Below are positions 26,412 through 38,960 of a stretch of DNA of 64,000 nucleotides, piece by piece. The translations under genes and the position numbers were made by a program. This DNA comes from Theobroma cacao. Its lineage: Eukaryota > Streptophyta > Magnoliopsida > Malvales > Malvaceae. The DNA lies in contig NC_030853.1 of assembly GCF_000208745.1 (NCBI RefSeq), positions 3,621,987-3,685,986 on the forward strand. Direction: 5' to 3'. Under the pieces are notes generated by a model, which did no database searches, was not told the origin of the DNA, and worked only from the letters and a program-made list of their open reading frames with translations. Position 1 is the stretch's first letter. Each line of letters begins with the position of its first letter.

Positions 26412-27760
26412 AAAGCACTGCTCAAAGCAGGCATGTAAAAAATGGTGTGAGAGAGCCTGTACTGCCCAGATGTAATGTTTCTTTCTTGCTACTTTCACCT
26501 TTTGATTCCAAAAATAATCTGGGACACTCTTGGTTTGGGTTTTACCTATTTAGGCTGTCTGTGAAATTGGATTGAGGGTGTTTCTATTGAGGAACTACTT
26601 ATTGTTTTACTTGTTTGATCTTGCATTCTACTCTTCCATCTAACTCCTCTCTTGAAGTGGTTGGGTCTCTAGAGATATTTTTGTTTTCTTGGTACAAGGG
26701 AGAGCACTATACCTTTACCATTACCACTTGAGATAAACCAAGTGGCATGCTACATTATTATCTGCTTTCATGTCTCGACATAGCCCAAGAAAGGGTGGCA
26801 AATTCTGTCCCAGAGACTGTTATTAAGGAGGCGAGTTTCTGGTGGATGGGACAGACATTTGTTGGTTTTTTTTTTTTTTTCTGAATGGTGTTATTTTATG
26901 TTGACCTTATAATAATCTTTTGACCACATTGATGTAGACCAATGTTATGACTTATGGTTGAGTTCCAAAGACTTGTCTGCCTGTATTATGGTTTCTGTTC
27001 TTGGCTAAATACAGTTTAATTGGATTCTGGTTGTTTCTATTCAGTTCCTCTCATGGTACCTTGGCCACGGAGGTTGCTGTTCTACAAGAAATAACAGGTT
27101 AATACAAAAAAAGTGGAGCAACCCTATCCAACAGGGTCTGAGGAATTTGTTAGGTTCGGAATTTCTCTTCTTAGAAAGAAAGAACTTTATGGCAGCCTCG
27201 TCGGACTAGTCCCAGTATGACAAAGAAGCACTACTTGGGGTCCGAAAAGCTGCTAGCAAGCTAGGAATGTCGTGGAATGGTTCCAAGTTTTTTGTTATCG
27301 TCTGAAGTTGGGACAGACCGGCTCCAATAGAAGTGGGAGAGATTCTTACAGGGTGAGTGCTAACAAAATTAGGAGCAGCTTACACTTTACTAATTGTGAT
27401 ATTAAATTATACAATCAGATCATTCTTTTTTATGTAATAAATTTTGTTCTTACGGAAGTGCAAGTATCGGGTTCTGACATCACTAAAAGATGAGATGAGT
27501 TTTGAATTTATAAATAAAAATTTATCTTCTTCGGATAAGTGTGTTTTTTGAAATAAAAAAATAACTACATGACAAATGATATTAATACCTTCTTAATTAT
27601 TCATTGATATGGGATACTACTCAAGAGAGTCACCAAGATTAAAGTCTATCTAATTATTCATTAATATGAGATTTTTTATAAGAAATACCTCGAATTAAGA
27701 TGAATCATTCTCCTTTATCTCTGACAGAGCTAATACAATAAGATTACGAATCATTCTCTT
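26412..27760 (+). other. eRF1 3' UTR and downstream intergenic DNA
   Basis: From 26412 to about 26650 the composition fits a 3' UTR. A 14-16 base T-run lies near 26866-26880. The rest to 27760 has scattered short open frames without recognisable protein. I see no gene. Confidence 0.5.
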
Positions 27761-27938
27761 TTATATGTAAAAGAACAGATACAACAATGATAAGATAAAT
27801 TTTAAGTTTATAAATAAGAGTTTTATTCCACTTGATAAATGTATCTCTTCTATATGTAAAAAACAAATACAACAATGATAAGATAAATTTTAAGTTTATA
27901 AATAAGAGTTTTATTCCACTTCATAAATGTATCTTTTG
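27761..27938. repeat. ~90-bp tandem duplication
   Basis: Two nearly identical copies (about 27761-27850 and 27852-27938). Both contain ACAACAATGATAAGATAAAT, then TTTAAGTTTATAAATAAGAG, then TTTTATTCCACTT. They lie between the 3' ends of eRF1 and acetyl-CoA synthetase. A related, more decayed stretch is at 27490-27545. Confidence 0.8.
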
Positions 27939-28402
27939 AATTAAAAATATAAACTCGTGTCACGTTTATGTTATAATTCTGCTGCCCTTTTTCTTAGAAT
28001 ATCAATTCATTTATTTGGATCTTATTTCATAAATCAGAATTAGAAGCTAATTATAGGCATTAGGGCTATGAGAATGGCAAGAAAACTCTACACGTTTGAA
28101 TTATTTTCATGCCCCATTTACTATTATTTCCATTATTTTCAGAGCGTACAATTTGTACATTAATTTACAACTACCGGTGTAGCAGTCACCATGATTCAAG
28201 GACCTGCTGGAATACTTTTCTCAACCGCAATAATCAGAAATCTATAGGGATGAAACAACCTCAAAAGATGTATATGATGGGGAAACAAAAAAGGAACAGG
28301 GAAAAAATGAAAATGATAATTTCATCATACTAACAGCTATCAAGAGCCGAAAATGGGGCACTCCTTAACGGATGACATCCAGTACTATGAGTTCGAGTTG
28401 TT

Positions 28403-31400
28403 TCAGCAGTCAGCAAGTGCAATAAGCTGATCAACTACACCAGGCTCCGCTAGTGTGCTTGTGTCTCCAAGTTCATCTAACTGTCTCGATGCAATTTTCC
28501 TCAGAATCCTCCTCATTATCTTTCCACTCCTTGTTTTCGGGAGGCCAGGCGCCCAGTGTATTTTGTCAGGTGCTGCAAATGCTCCTATCTGCAAGGCAGA
28601 TGGATATCTTCAGACTACGAGCAATGGAAATTCAAATCAAGTGCATGAAAGATCATTAAACAAACAATTCATTATCTGAGTGGGATGTTAGGATAAGGCT
28701 CAATACAGCTAAAGCTTCCATTTTTTATTTCAGGAGCTGAATCTCACAAAAACTCCAGTATTCTTGATAAGGACTATACAACTGAAAAGTGCAAGGAGAG
28801 GACTGAGAACTGAAATCTGGTTATGGTGTAGATCATATATAACACTTGGACTTCCTTGAGGCTTTAAGATGATTAAAGCAAAAGGTTCTATTTTCAAACA
28901 AATAAGGTCGATCAATCTGTCGGCTTAACGCTATTCCATTTCAAGTTTCGTGTGTATATCCTCCAGAACTTGTAGGGTAATATATGAGAGTTCCTACACA
29001 TGGGTGTACTAACATCTCAACAATTTTTTTTCCAATTTGTCAGCAGACCAAGACAATGCTGGCATCATTTCTACATCAATAATTTTCAAAAAGAAAGGTG
29101 CATTAGGTTAAGCGTCTTTATGCTACAGCCACTGGAATAGTATCAAACCTGATTTCGCACTGTGAGTATAAGGCTCTTTCGGAGTTCTTCACTGTAAGAA
29201 ACTCCGTCCACAAGAGTAACAAAGGCATATATGCCCTGTCCTTTAACCTAACAGCAGCGGAAAATGAAAGCTTAGACTTACTAACCACAATAATGTATCT
29301 CAGCTACTTAGTATTTAATTCTTAGAAACATGCATCAGGCCCGCTGAATACCTCATGCTCAACACCAACCACAGCAGCTTCTGCACATTGAGGATGGGAG
29401 ACTAGAGCAGATTCCACCTCAGCTGTGCCAATACGATGTCCACTGCAAATATTAAGATAGTATCATCCACAGGCAACAGGAAAGAAACGGTTTGTTTAAT
29501 TACTTGCTAAGGAACATGAAGACATTCAACAGGCTATTTTCCAGATAATAGCAGCACTTCATTAAAAAGAATACCTAACATTGATAACATCATCCACTCT
29601 TCCAGTAAGCCAGTGGTACCCATCCTTGTCCCTGAAACAAAGACAAAAGTAACTCAACAGTAGTGCCTGAGGATGCCATCAGTTGATAAAAGTCTAGGAT
29701 AGCAAATTAGAATCCAATATTGTGCACTAATAAAAATGAAGGCCAAAAAGATAGCAATTTCAGTGTTAGGAACAACATACCTGCTGCAGCCATCACCGGT
29801 AAAATAATATCCAGCGAATGGTTTAAAGTATGTTGTCTCATATCTCTCATGATCACCATAAAGAGTTCGAAATGCACCAGGCCATGAGCTTTTCACGCAG
29901 AGATAACCACTGCACTCACCTTCAATCTCAACTCCTTTCTCGTCCACTATGACAGGCTGCAGTTATACAAGAAGAAGAGATTGATAAAAAGACAAAAAAA
30001 AAAAAAAGAACCATTCACTAGGATCAACGCCAGGAAACCAGAGTATAGCGGAATCCGTAGTCCATAGCACTAAGTGTCAGGATCCGGGCACCCATATCGA
30101 AGGCACTAAACATAGTCTCAGATGTGGTTGGAGCCAACTCATGCCCTTTCACATGCCCTCTTGGCTTAACGCAGGCTCAAGGCCCCGAACCTGTACGGAC
30201 CTTATGATGTGCTCAGGATAACAGGGCCACAGAAACCACACCGTTGTGCTACAGTAACGGACCCACTGGGTACCGGCCTTTGGCATTAATTCTGTGCAGT
30301 GGCACTAAGCAGTGGTCGGTAAAGCAAATCCATGAAATTTCTGATGCAGAGGATCCACCAGAGTGGCAACTGCAGAGCATATGACTATAACAGCATTGCA
30401 TTAAACCTGAACTCCAAAGAAAGGAAAGGTAGCAGAACCAGGCTTCTGCGGCCAGGCACCCGGCAGAGGAGTAATCTGCCAGTTAAGAATGAAGAACAAC
30501 AATCAAAAGTTGAAATATGCATGTAAAGCAGAGTAAAATCATCTAAATTTTCCATGTAAAAATTAGTTCTGAGAATATTTTCTCAGAAGATGCTAACAAA
30601 ATATGTAACCTGAAGGAATGAAGAAAAAAACTTACCATGAAGCCACCTGTTTCAGTTTGCCACCAAGTGTCCGAAATAGGGCACCTAGAGCCTCCAACAA
30701 CATTAAAAAACCACCTACAGTAATCGGGACAATTTTAGGTTAAACATTTCTTTTACATATAGAAAGAAAGGAAAGGATAAAAAAAGAGAGAAAACTTGTT
30801 GATCAGACGAAATTATATAAAGCCGAGAACCTCCAAGCACTTGGATTAATAGGCTCTCCAACACTTCCAAGGACACGCAGGGACTTGCGAGAGTAGCGTG
30901 TAACATACTGCATAGTCAGCAATAGTGATATCAATATAAATTTTGGAAATACATCAAGAGGAACTCCTGCGATGGTTTCTATCCAAACATAATAGACATA
31001 GCAAAATTGCATTCCTCTCAGGCCAGAGGATAGTTCAAAGATCACGGAAATAAACTTCCATGCCGGAATTAAAGAAAATGGCTAGATTCTTGCAAAATTC
31101 AATGGAGTTCCTTTAATCTTTATTACTCCATTTTGGTTGACCATGTTGAAAGAGAAAAGGAAGACAAAATAAATTGGAGCTGTGGGAAATTATGAGGCTG
31201 GGTGTCAACTATGAACATAAATGAAGCAAACCAGTAAAGAGGAACTCTCATTGTTCACAATAATTCTGATAAATATTTCGATCCATAGATTTGTAGTTTG
31301 TAAGTAAGGTTAGAGATAAATCTTGCCTCATCACCATCACGCATAAGAGAGCGCACCAATGTAGGGGCAGTGTAGAATATGGTCACCTTGTATTTGTCAA

Positions 31401-34378
31401 CAATGTCCCAACATCGTCCAGGATCAGGATAATTTGGGGCCTGCATATAACATGTGGACATGTTGCTATCTATTGAAACATTTATAACATATTTAAATCA
31501 AAATATCTGGTTTCAACAAATATAAGATTCATACTTATTAATGACCATTATATATATTAAAATCAAAGTTTACATTTTCTATGTTCATATGCTGCAATAT
31601 GCTGTGATGGATAGCGTCTTACTACCTAGTTGCTCTCTTGATAAACTTTCAGAAACACCACATAACTTATCAAACCTTCCATAGAGCTTGATGTTTCATC
31701 TGACATAATCTAATTAAGCTGGATTATTTGCCAATTTTCCTTCTTAGTCCTTAATGACAATGCCCACGGAATCAAAAGTTACATCATAGACACTATCCAA
31801 TGCCAGATCTATTTAAAGATGGATTAGTTGCTAATCTTGGAAGCATAATCTCTTTTTCCATGTCAAAAAAGAATTGTAAACCCTTACCCCCTCATACACA
31901 ACAATTGTTGCTCCATTAAGCATTGGTCCATAAGTGACATAACTGTGCCCGGTAATCCAACCACAGTCAGCTGTGCACCTAAAATCAAGGAAAAGATATG
32001 TCAAGCAAACCAAGTATTGATAGATTACTAAGCAGCAAGAATTTATAAAATTTCAGGAACATTAAGGATGCAGAGTGTCCAAAGTACCAGTACACATCAG
32101 ACGCTTTGTAGTCAAATGCATATTTAAATGTTGTAGCTGTGTAAACCATATATCCTCCAGTTGTATGGAGTACGCCCTTTTAAAAGTTCATATTAGAGCA
32201 TAAGAAAGGAAAATGAGGAACTACATAAAATACATCAACCAAGCAAAATAAATACCTTAGGCTTTCCAGTACTCCCACTAGTATACAGTAGAAAAAGGGG
32301 ATCTTCTGCATCAACCCACTCAACATCGCAAGTAGTCGCATATTTTGGGACAACATCCTACAAAAAGATTATTAAAATCAGCAATCCACGACTAAACAAA
32401 ACACTAATTTAAAATTATTGCTACTGAAAACAGAAACCATCAAAATGTACAATTCCTTTCCGTTTATATACTAACCTCCCACCATATATCTCTTCCATCC
32501 TGCCATTTAGTGCTTTCCTTCTTCAATGCCGATTGGTTTTCATAGGTTAAGCATACATCTGCTCACAAGAAGATATCTCCTTTTTATAGAGAACAAATGA
32601 GTTATAAAAATTAATAAAATTGTGTGTCACTGGTGATGGAAATCCGTGCAGCAACTCAAGGAAGCACTTCAATTACAAAAGCACAGGATGCAGGCAGCAA
32701 AAAGGTAAGGGCTTAGCAGCCTGATTAACATCCATGGTGTTCTATATCTGGTTATGTTAAGCCGGATCTGACTAACACACTCCATTAGTTATGTTAAGCC
32801 AACTGGCAAGCACCTGGCCCTTGGCTATCAAAACATTCTGAATGAAATTGAAGGGACAGTAGTGCAAGGGAAGACTGTTGTACCAAAAATTTTAATTGCT
32901 ATAGAAAATGAAATTTAGGCTAAAGATAAGTGCTCCAATGTACTGCAATGTTAAGCAAAAGTTGTAAAATTCATCTCAAGTCAAAAACTCAGTACCAGAA
33001 ATGGGTTTGACCCAGTCTGAATATGCATGAACTGCAATGGAGAAAACAATGCTCAAATCAGATAACAATTTCTTAAAATTTACTAACCTACGGGGACCCC
33101 ATTCTTGGCAGATTCAACAAGGGCAGCATCAACAATGTCCTTAAGGTGGATGGTCTTAGGACCTCTTTTAACAGCATTACAAGTAATAACAACTTTTGGT
33201 TTGCAGTCCATGATACGTTGGGCAAGAGATTCTGAAGAGAATCCAGCAAAGACAACCTGAAAGGACGAAGGGGGTGGGAATTTATTTAATTATAAAGTAG
33301 AAATTAACAATGTAATCTCTTAGTGTTTAGTAGTTTCACACTGTTCATCCTTTTTCATGTGAACAAAGAGGAGGCATGTACCGAGTGAACTGCACCAATG
33401 CGCGCACATGCAAGCATGGTAATCGGGAGTTCCATTAACATGGGCAAATAAACAACAACAGCATCACCCTTTCTAACACCAATAGCTTTCAGGTAGTTAG
33501 CCAGCTGCAGAGAAATGCACCAAATGAGAGGTGTTTCCAATTGATGAACTTGTAAAGGTGCAGCAAAGAAATAAACTGAGAGAAACCTGGCAAACTCTGT
33601 CCAGTAGCTGGGAGTAAGTCAAAGTGGCATCAAATCCAGGTTCATTGGATTCCCAGTAAAGGGCGATTTTGTCAGCAAGTCCAGCATCGATGTTTCTATC
33701 CAAGCAATTGTAGCACATATTGGTGATGCCACCTTTGAACCACTGGTAACGCCCAGAACGAACGAAAGAAAGTGATTAGACTTACGTTGACCCAAATGTT
33801 AAACAAGACAAAACAAGGAAAAAACAGAGAAAAAGACCTCGATCTTGATGTTCCCTTTCCTGACGTCGAGATTCTCGGAGTAGACTTGTTCTCCCCACCT
33901 TTGCTTCCAGTAGAACTCCGATGATGCAATGTCGGACCAAAATCCAGCGGGGTCCCATATTGATCGTTTGTACATCTCCAGGTACTGATCGCATCTCGCC
34001 CCCACAATTAACAATCATCAATTATAACCACTCAGTACAAGCTAAATCATAAATATCCATTAATTTTGTTATCATGTAGAGCTGCTGATGAATTAAAATG
34101 TAACATAACGCAGTATGAACATATCTCCAGTATTAATTTGAATGGTAAAAAACCAGACACAAACAAAAAGAATGAGAAACCTTTTGTGGAGAAGGAACGA
34201 GAGCCTCGCGAGAGAAGTCATCACTTGGGAAAACGAGGTCGTCCTCTTCCGACGCAAGAGCCTCACCCAAGACGACAGCGTTCAAATGGGAAATCTTGCC
34301 GGCGCCTGAAGGCAGAGTTGCCATGGACTCCACATGTCTCAAATGGTTGGTGGTCGTAAGATTTTTGAGATATGCCAT
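28403..34378 (-). CDS. ACS: Acetyl-CoA synthetase (AMP-forming acetate-CoA ligase)
   Basis: It makes acetyl-CoA from acetate, ATP and CoA through an acetyl-adenylate; the plant enzyme is known from plastids and glyoxysomes. The 18-exon model gives 701 aa, close to Arabidopsis At5g36880. Visible motifs in order: [21 protein letters not shown], the nucleotide-binding [69 protein letters not shown], and the catalytic-lysine end [14 protein letters not shown]. Exons (high to low): 34378-34181, 33984-33838, 33742-33587, 33504-33382, 33256-33088, 32558-32476, 32357-32256, 32176-32088, 31978-31888, 31440-31327, 30907-30831, 30714-30636, 30475-30407, 29956-29781, 29631-29575, 29442-29352, 29247-29149, 28588-28403. 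They total 2106 bp. A TATA box at 34465-34458 puts the start at 34378 rather than the in-frame ATG at 34561. Intron 10 is GC-AG. No clear long transit peptide is seen with this start. Confidence 0.95.
29957..30406 (-). other. ACS intron 13, carrying a GC-rich insert
   Basis: An intron of 450 bp with normal GT...CAG ends and a long T-tract (minus strand) before the acceptor. Its centre, about 30020-30330, is about half GC, unlike the other introns of this gene. It has features seen at plant LTR ends, such as CTCAGATGTGGTTGGAGCC. On the minus strand CAGGTTCGGGGCC resembles a Pol III box B. I could not name the element. Confidence 0.55.
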
Positions 34379-34457
34379 CGCCAAAACTCCTCCACCTGCT
34401 CGGCCACCGACTGACTGACCCAATCCCTGTTTGACCTGTGATGGTGTGGGAGCTGCT

Positions 34458-34465
34458 CTTTTATA
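34458..34465 (-). promoter_or_regulatory. TATA box of acetyl-CoA synthetase
   Basis: TATAAAAG on the minus strand, 80 bp upstream of the ATG at 34378. A start site about 30 bp downstream, near 34430, would give a 5' UTR of about 50 nt. It decides against the longer in-frame start at 34561, which lies upstream of this box. Confidence 0.7.
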
Positions 34466-34559
34466 ACGTTGAAGCTGAGGGAGGGCATGGGGGGAAATGG
34501 AAATCGTCATCATTTTTCTTTTTTTCTTTTTGTTTTTTAATAAAGGTATTCTGCCTAGC

Positions 34560-35827
34560 ATTGACGTTGTTAAGTTAGAGATAAAATACTACGTAAACAT
34601 AAATATTCCACTAATTTTGGTTTTACACTACGCCTGCCCAGATTCCAAATGTTTCTTCCTTCTATCCACACTCCACGCACTCTTTGTTCCATATCAACAA
34701 CAAAAATATATGGGATAAGGTATTTCTTATTTTTCAAATTCAAAAATTCGGATCGTAAATACTTGGTGACTCTATTCAAAACCCCATTCGAATTTACGAT
34801 AATTACTAATTTCATTATCCAAATTTTATTCGATTTTGATTACTTAATTGAATAAAATAAGATAGTATATCTAATTATAAAATATCTATTACCATATTCG
34901 TATGATTGGAATAAAAAACATAATATTTAACAAAAAACTTTTGAATTATTTAAAAATATTTTATTAAATTTATTTTTTATTTAATTCAATCACATTTATA
35001 TACTTTTATTATAGGTCAAATAAAATCACGTGAATATAAAATTATAAATGATGTTTTGACTTATAAGAATAAATTAATTATTAATTATAAAAAATTATTT
35101 AATTAAAAATAAAAATATCAAATGTATTAAAAAAGTAATTTTTTTTAATTTTTTAAAAATAATTCCTAAATTTTCTCAACATTGTACTTAAAAAACAAGT
35201 CCCGAGCTTTCTCTATAATAATACCGAAAAAATAGATTAAAGAGAAAGGAAGGTTGAACTTTCAAATCAAAGACTCGTTATTTTCCCTTGTTGATTCATT
35301 TTGAAGGCTGCTGCCTTCTCTTGTAGAAATGTAATAATTTTTAAGTAAAAAAGAATATAATTTTCAGTTGGAAATGTCCACCATCCGCCCACCATCTTGA
35401 CCACCTGCTCACGAAAAAGCCGTGCTGGGCTGGCCCGTGATATTCAATTAGATATTTTTCCGGACTTCTCCAAAAGTCAAAAGTGATTTGATTAGAAGAG
35501 AAATGTTAGTTGTTAACTGCATTTTGGGACTCATATAAATTTTTGTTTGAACTTTTAAAATAAAATTTTTTGAGATTTTAATTTGATACAATGTTTTGAA
35601 AAGGATTAAATGCTGAAATTTTTAAGTTTTTGTTAATTTAAAGTTAAATATTTCAATTATAATAATTAAAAGTTAAATGTTTTCGGTTTCTCACAATTAA
35701 GGATTAAGGTAAAAGGTATCTGACGCGTATAGAACACGCACATGACGTAAATGCTAACTTGTCATGCAAGATACGAAAAGGTAATTTTATCAAAAAATCT
35801 TTTCTGTTTAGTTAAAACGGTTCAAAT
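34560..35827. other. AT-rich intergenic DNA between ACS and the oxidoreductase
   Basis: The ACS upstream region up to about 34700 shades into AT-rich DNA. At about 34960-35150 is a shortened piece resembling the AT-rich inverted-repeat family (CAAATAAAATCACGTG between T-rich and A-rich arms). No gene seen. Confidence 0.45.
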
Positions 35828-36110
35828 TGTAGTGTGATGTGTAACAATTTTTTCATCATTACGTGTAATAAATATATTTTTTAATATGACCTGTAACAAC
35901 TAAATTTTCAATATAATGGATAATAATTACATTTTTCAACATGATGTGCAATAACTAAATTTTCAACATGACATCTAACAATTACATTTTTCAATATGAC
36001 GTGTAACAACTAAATTTTTAACATAACATATAACAATTATATTAACATGGCATGTAACAATTATTTTCAATATGACGTGTAACAACTAAATTTTAAAACA
36101 TGACGTATAA
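35828..36110. repeat. AT-rich minisatellite, ~30-36-bp units
   Basis: About nine degenerate units built on ATGACGTGTAACAACTAAAT followed by TTTTCAAT or TTTTCAAC. The spacing varies between 28 and 37 bp. It lies about 760 bp upstream of the oxidoreductase start codon. TGACGT inside the unit resembles an ACGT-core (bZIP-type) site, but nothing shows that it is used. Confidence 0.75.
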
Positions 36111-36872
36111 CATTATGATAACTTAATAAAATTAAACCTATCATTTTAAAAATAAAACATGCTTAATCATTTTAAAAATAAATCTTGGATTAGAAAAATT
36201 GATTTTCTCGTTTTGACTTAATTGATAATGACTTGAATGATAAGGATATATAATGTAAAATAATATTATATTAGTACTAGCATTATTACTTGTCTTAACA
36301 ATTAGGAAATCACATTGGAACTACCCACCCATCCAACTCATGGTCAACACCCAACACAGCTAGGATAATATATTGAGCTTTAAAACATACTACTAGTGGT
36401 GAAGTAACTAAACTAAAATTTGTCACAAATTTAACATTTATTTTTCATAAAAAAAGTTTTAAATTTTAATATCTTATCGTTGTGTATTTATCATCAATTA
36501 AAATATGAAAAAAAGTTTCAAAAACTTCAAATAAAGTATTTTAAATATATATTTTATAAATTTTATTTAATTAATTTATTTAAAACAATATAGATCAAAA
36601 TTAAAAATGTTTAAAAAAAAATCCCTAGCTTGTTTTTCTCTGGAAGAAAGTAATAACCATCAAGTCAAACCTGAGTTATTAATATCGAGTGTATCGGTCA
36701 GCCCAGCCCAAGAACTAATGGATTTTTGTTATGAGGCTTGAAGGCCCAAATGAGCCCACGTAGAGGCAGGGGATATGGTCAATCCTTATCCCTTCACTTC
36801 CAACTTTCTCAAACAGGGACTGAATATCAAGCTCGACAGCCTTCCCACCCAACAGAGCAACAAATCCTAAAA

Positions 36873-38096
36873 ATGGGTGAAAAACCTGAAACTCCAATTC
36901 GTTTCGGCATCATCGGATGTGCAAAAATAGCAGGAAAAGTTGCCAGAGCCATTAACTTAGCCCCCAGTTCGGTCCTGTACGCCATTGGCAGCCGTTCCAT
37001 AGAAAAGGCCAAGCAATTTGCGAGTGCCAATGGAGTGCATGAGAGCGTCAAGATTTATGGAAGCTACGATCAAGTGCTCGATGACCCATTTGTGGATGCT
37101 GTGTACATGCCACTGCCGACTAGTCTGCACCTTCATTGGGCGGTGATGGCTGCCAGGAGGAAGAAGCATGTGCTGATAGAGAAACCAACGGCCCTCGATG
37201 TGACTGAGTTGGAGCAGATACTTGAAGCTTGTGAATCCAATGGTGTGCAGTTCATGGATGGGTCCATGTGGTTGCACCATCCTAGGACTGTTAAAATGAA
37301 GGAGATGCTCTTTGATTCTAATCATTTAGGAGATGTCAATTACGTAAGTGTCTTTCGTTTTCTTCTTCATATTTTAGAAGGGAGATTTATTCTGTCTTGG
37401 TCTTTTAATCTTTGTTCCACCGTTCTTGGTACTTGACACGAATTAAATGAATATTGTTGCTTATCTGACTGTCAGATCTACAGCACATCAACAACTTCAG
37501 TATCCCCTGAATTCCTTGAGAATGACATAAGAGTAAAAGCAGACATGGATGCCCTCGGTGCCCTTGGTGACATTGGCTGGTACTGTCTTGGAGCTATCTT
37601 GTGGGCCAAAAATTACCAGCTACCAACTTTAGTCACGGCTCTACCAGACGTCTCCAAAAACTCGAATGGAGTCATCCTCTCCTGCTCTGCCTCCATTCAA
37701 TATGGGGAACCAGCGGAAACTGTTGCGATTATTCACTGCTCATTCTTCTCCAGTACATCCATGGACTTGGCCATAACTGGTTCTCGGGGATCCTTGAATC
37801 TCCGGGACTTCATAATCCCGTATCAGGAGAGCTCCGCTTCATTTGAGTTCACGCTGGGAGCGAAATTCCTGCAACTTCATATCGGGTGGAATGTGAAGCC
37901 TCAGAAAGTAGTTGTGGCTTCTGAGCTACCGCAGGAGGCTTTGATGGTTCAGGAGTTTGCAAGGCTTGTTCATGGTATTAGAACATCTGCCTCCCACCCT
38001 GATCCTAAATGGCCTGACATTAGCAGAAAGACTCAGATGCTACTGGATGCAGTGAAGAAATCTGTTGATTTTGGTTGTAAGCCTGTTTATTTTTGA
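36873..38096 (+). CDS. Gfo/Idh/MocA-family NAD(P)-dependent oxidoreductase (At4g09670-like)
   Basis: The 363-residue protein resembles the plant 'uncharacterized oxidoreductase At4g09670' along its length. Exon 1 is 36873-37343 and exon 2 is 37476-38096, with GTAAGT...TGTCAG borders and 1092 coding bases. The N-terminal Rossmann fold begins IRFGIIGCAKIAGKVARA (GxxGxA type), followed by IGSRSIEKAKQFA and YMPLPTSLHL. The family block EKPTALDVTELE (conserved EKP) is at about residue 107. The C-terminal substrate domain has GALGDIGWYC and SCSASIQYG. The start MGEKPETPIRFGIIG fits family length; an ATG 135 bp upstream in the same frame adds residues not seen in relatives. Substrate and cofactor preference are unknown; relatives act on sugars, sugar derivatives or dihydrodiols. 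A cytosolic location is inferred from the lack of a signal. Confidence 0.92.
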
Positions 38097-38224
38097 GGGT
38101 TATGAGCTTATTGTATTCGTACCTCACCAAGGAAAAAGTATAAGTTCTGTGTACTTGAACATGGAATATGAGCTCAGATTCGCAAGAAATAAAGATGTAT
38201 GTATATATTATAAATGATAAAAAG

Positions 38225-38960
38225 ACCTATTCAGTCTTTGTATTTTTTAATTTTATCCAATTTAGTCTCTAAACTCAAAATCAAAGTAATGTAATCTCTC
38301 GATTTTGAAAATTTCTTCAATTTAGTTCATTCCCCTAACGACATCTAATTTTGCTGTTAAAGGGAATGATGTCAATGCTAACGTGGCACATTTTGATGAC
38401 GTGGCATTGAGATAATGACGTGGTATACCACGTGACAAATCAAAAAAATTTTCAAAATAAAAAATGATCGAAAGACCTAAGCAGTCCCTGTACTTTCTTA
38501 TTTTGTTCAATTTAGTCTTTCTACTCAAAATCGTAGCAATTTAGTCTATTGATTTTGGTAATTTCTCCAATTTAATCTCTCCTCCTAACGACATCCATTT
38601 TCTCTGTTAAAGGTGATGATGCCAGCGCTGATGTGGTGCTAACATGGCAAACTTGGTTGATGTGGCAATGCTTGTGTGACTGACAGAATGATGTGGTAGT
38701 GCCATGTCACCCGACATGATGACGTGGTAGTACCATGTCACCCGACATGATGGCGTGGCAGTGCCATGTCATTTTGCCATGCTGACATGGCACTACCATG
38801 TAGCAGACAGGAAAAAAAAAGTTCCTGCTAAAAAAAAAAGGGACTAAAGTAGAGAAAAATTACGGTACAGGGATTAATGTGAAGAAAAGTTCAATGTATG
38901 AGGACGAAATTCAACAAAAATTTAGAGATTAAATTGAGCCAAAAAAAATATAATTAACTC
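38225..38960. mobile_element. Non-autonomous repeat element with inverted arms and internal duplication
   Basis: About 38225-38450 and 38455-38690 are two direct copies of the same arm: AGTC(T/C)(T/C)TGTA, then TTCAATTTAGTC, then CCTAACGACATC and TGTTAAAGG-GATGATG. The right end (about 38820-38960) carries the arm inverted (GGGACTAAAG ... TTAAATTGAGCC). Between them, at 38690-38815, TGATGACGTGGTAGTACCAT followed by GTCACCCGACA repeats every 33 bp or so. It has no coding capacity. It looks like one MITE or LTR-derived unit nested next to a partial copy, just downstream of the oxidoreductase. Confidence 0.55.

Noticed and set aside
34379..34561. Longer N-terminus for acetyl-CoA synthetase from an ATG at 34561
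   Set aside because: A TATA box lies at 34465-34458, downstream of that ATG, and the added residues (a lysine run, then low-similarity sequence) are not a credible transit peptide.
36738..36872. 45-residue N-terminal extension of the oxidoreductase
   Set aside because: In frame, but relatives begin about 8-12 residues before the GIIGCA-type Rossmann motif, which fits the ATG at 36873.
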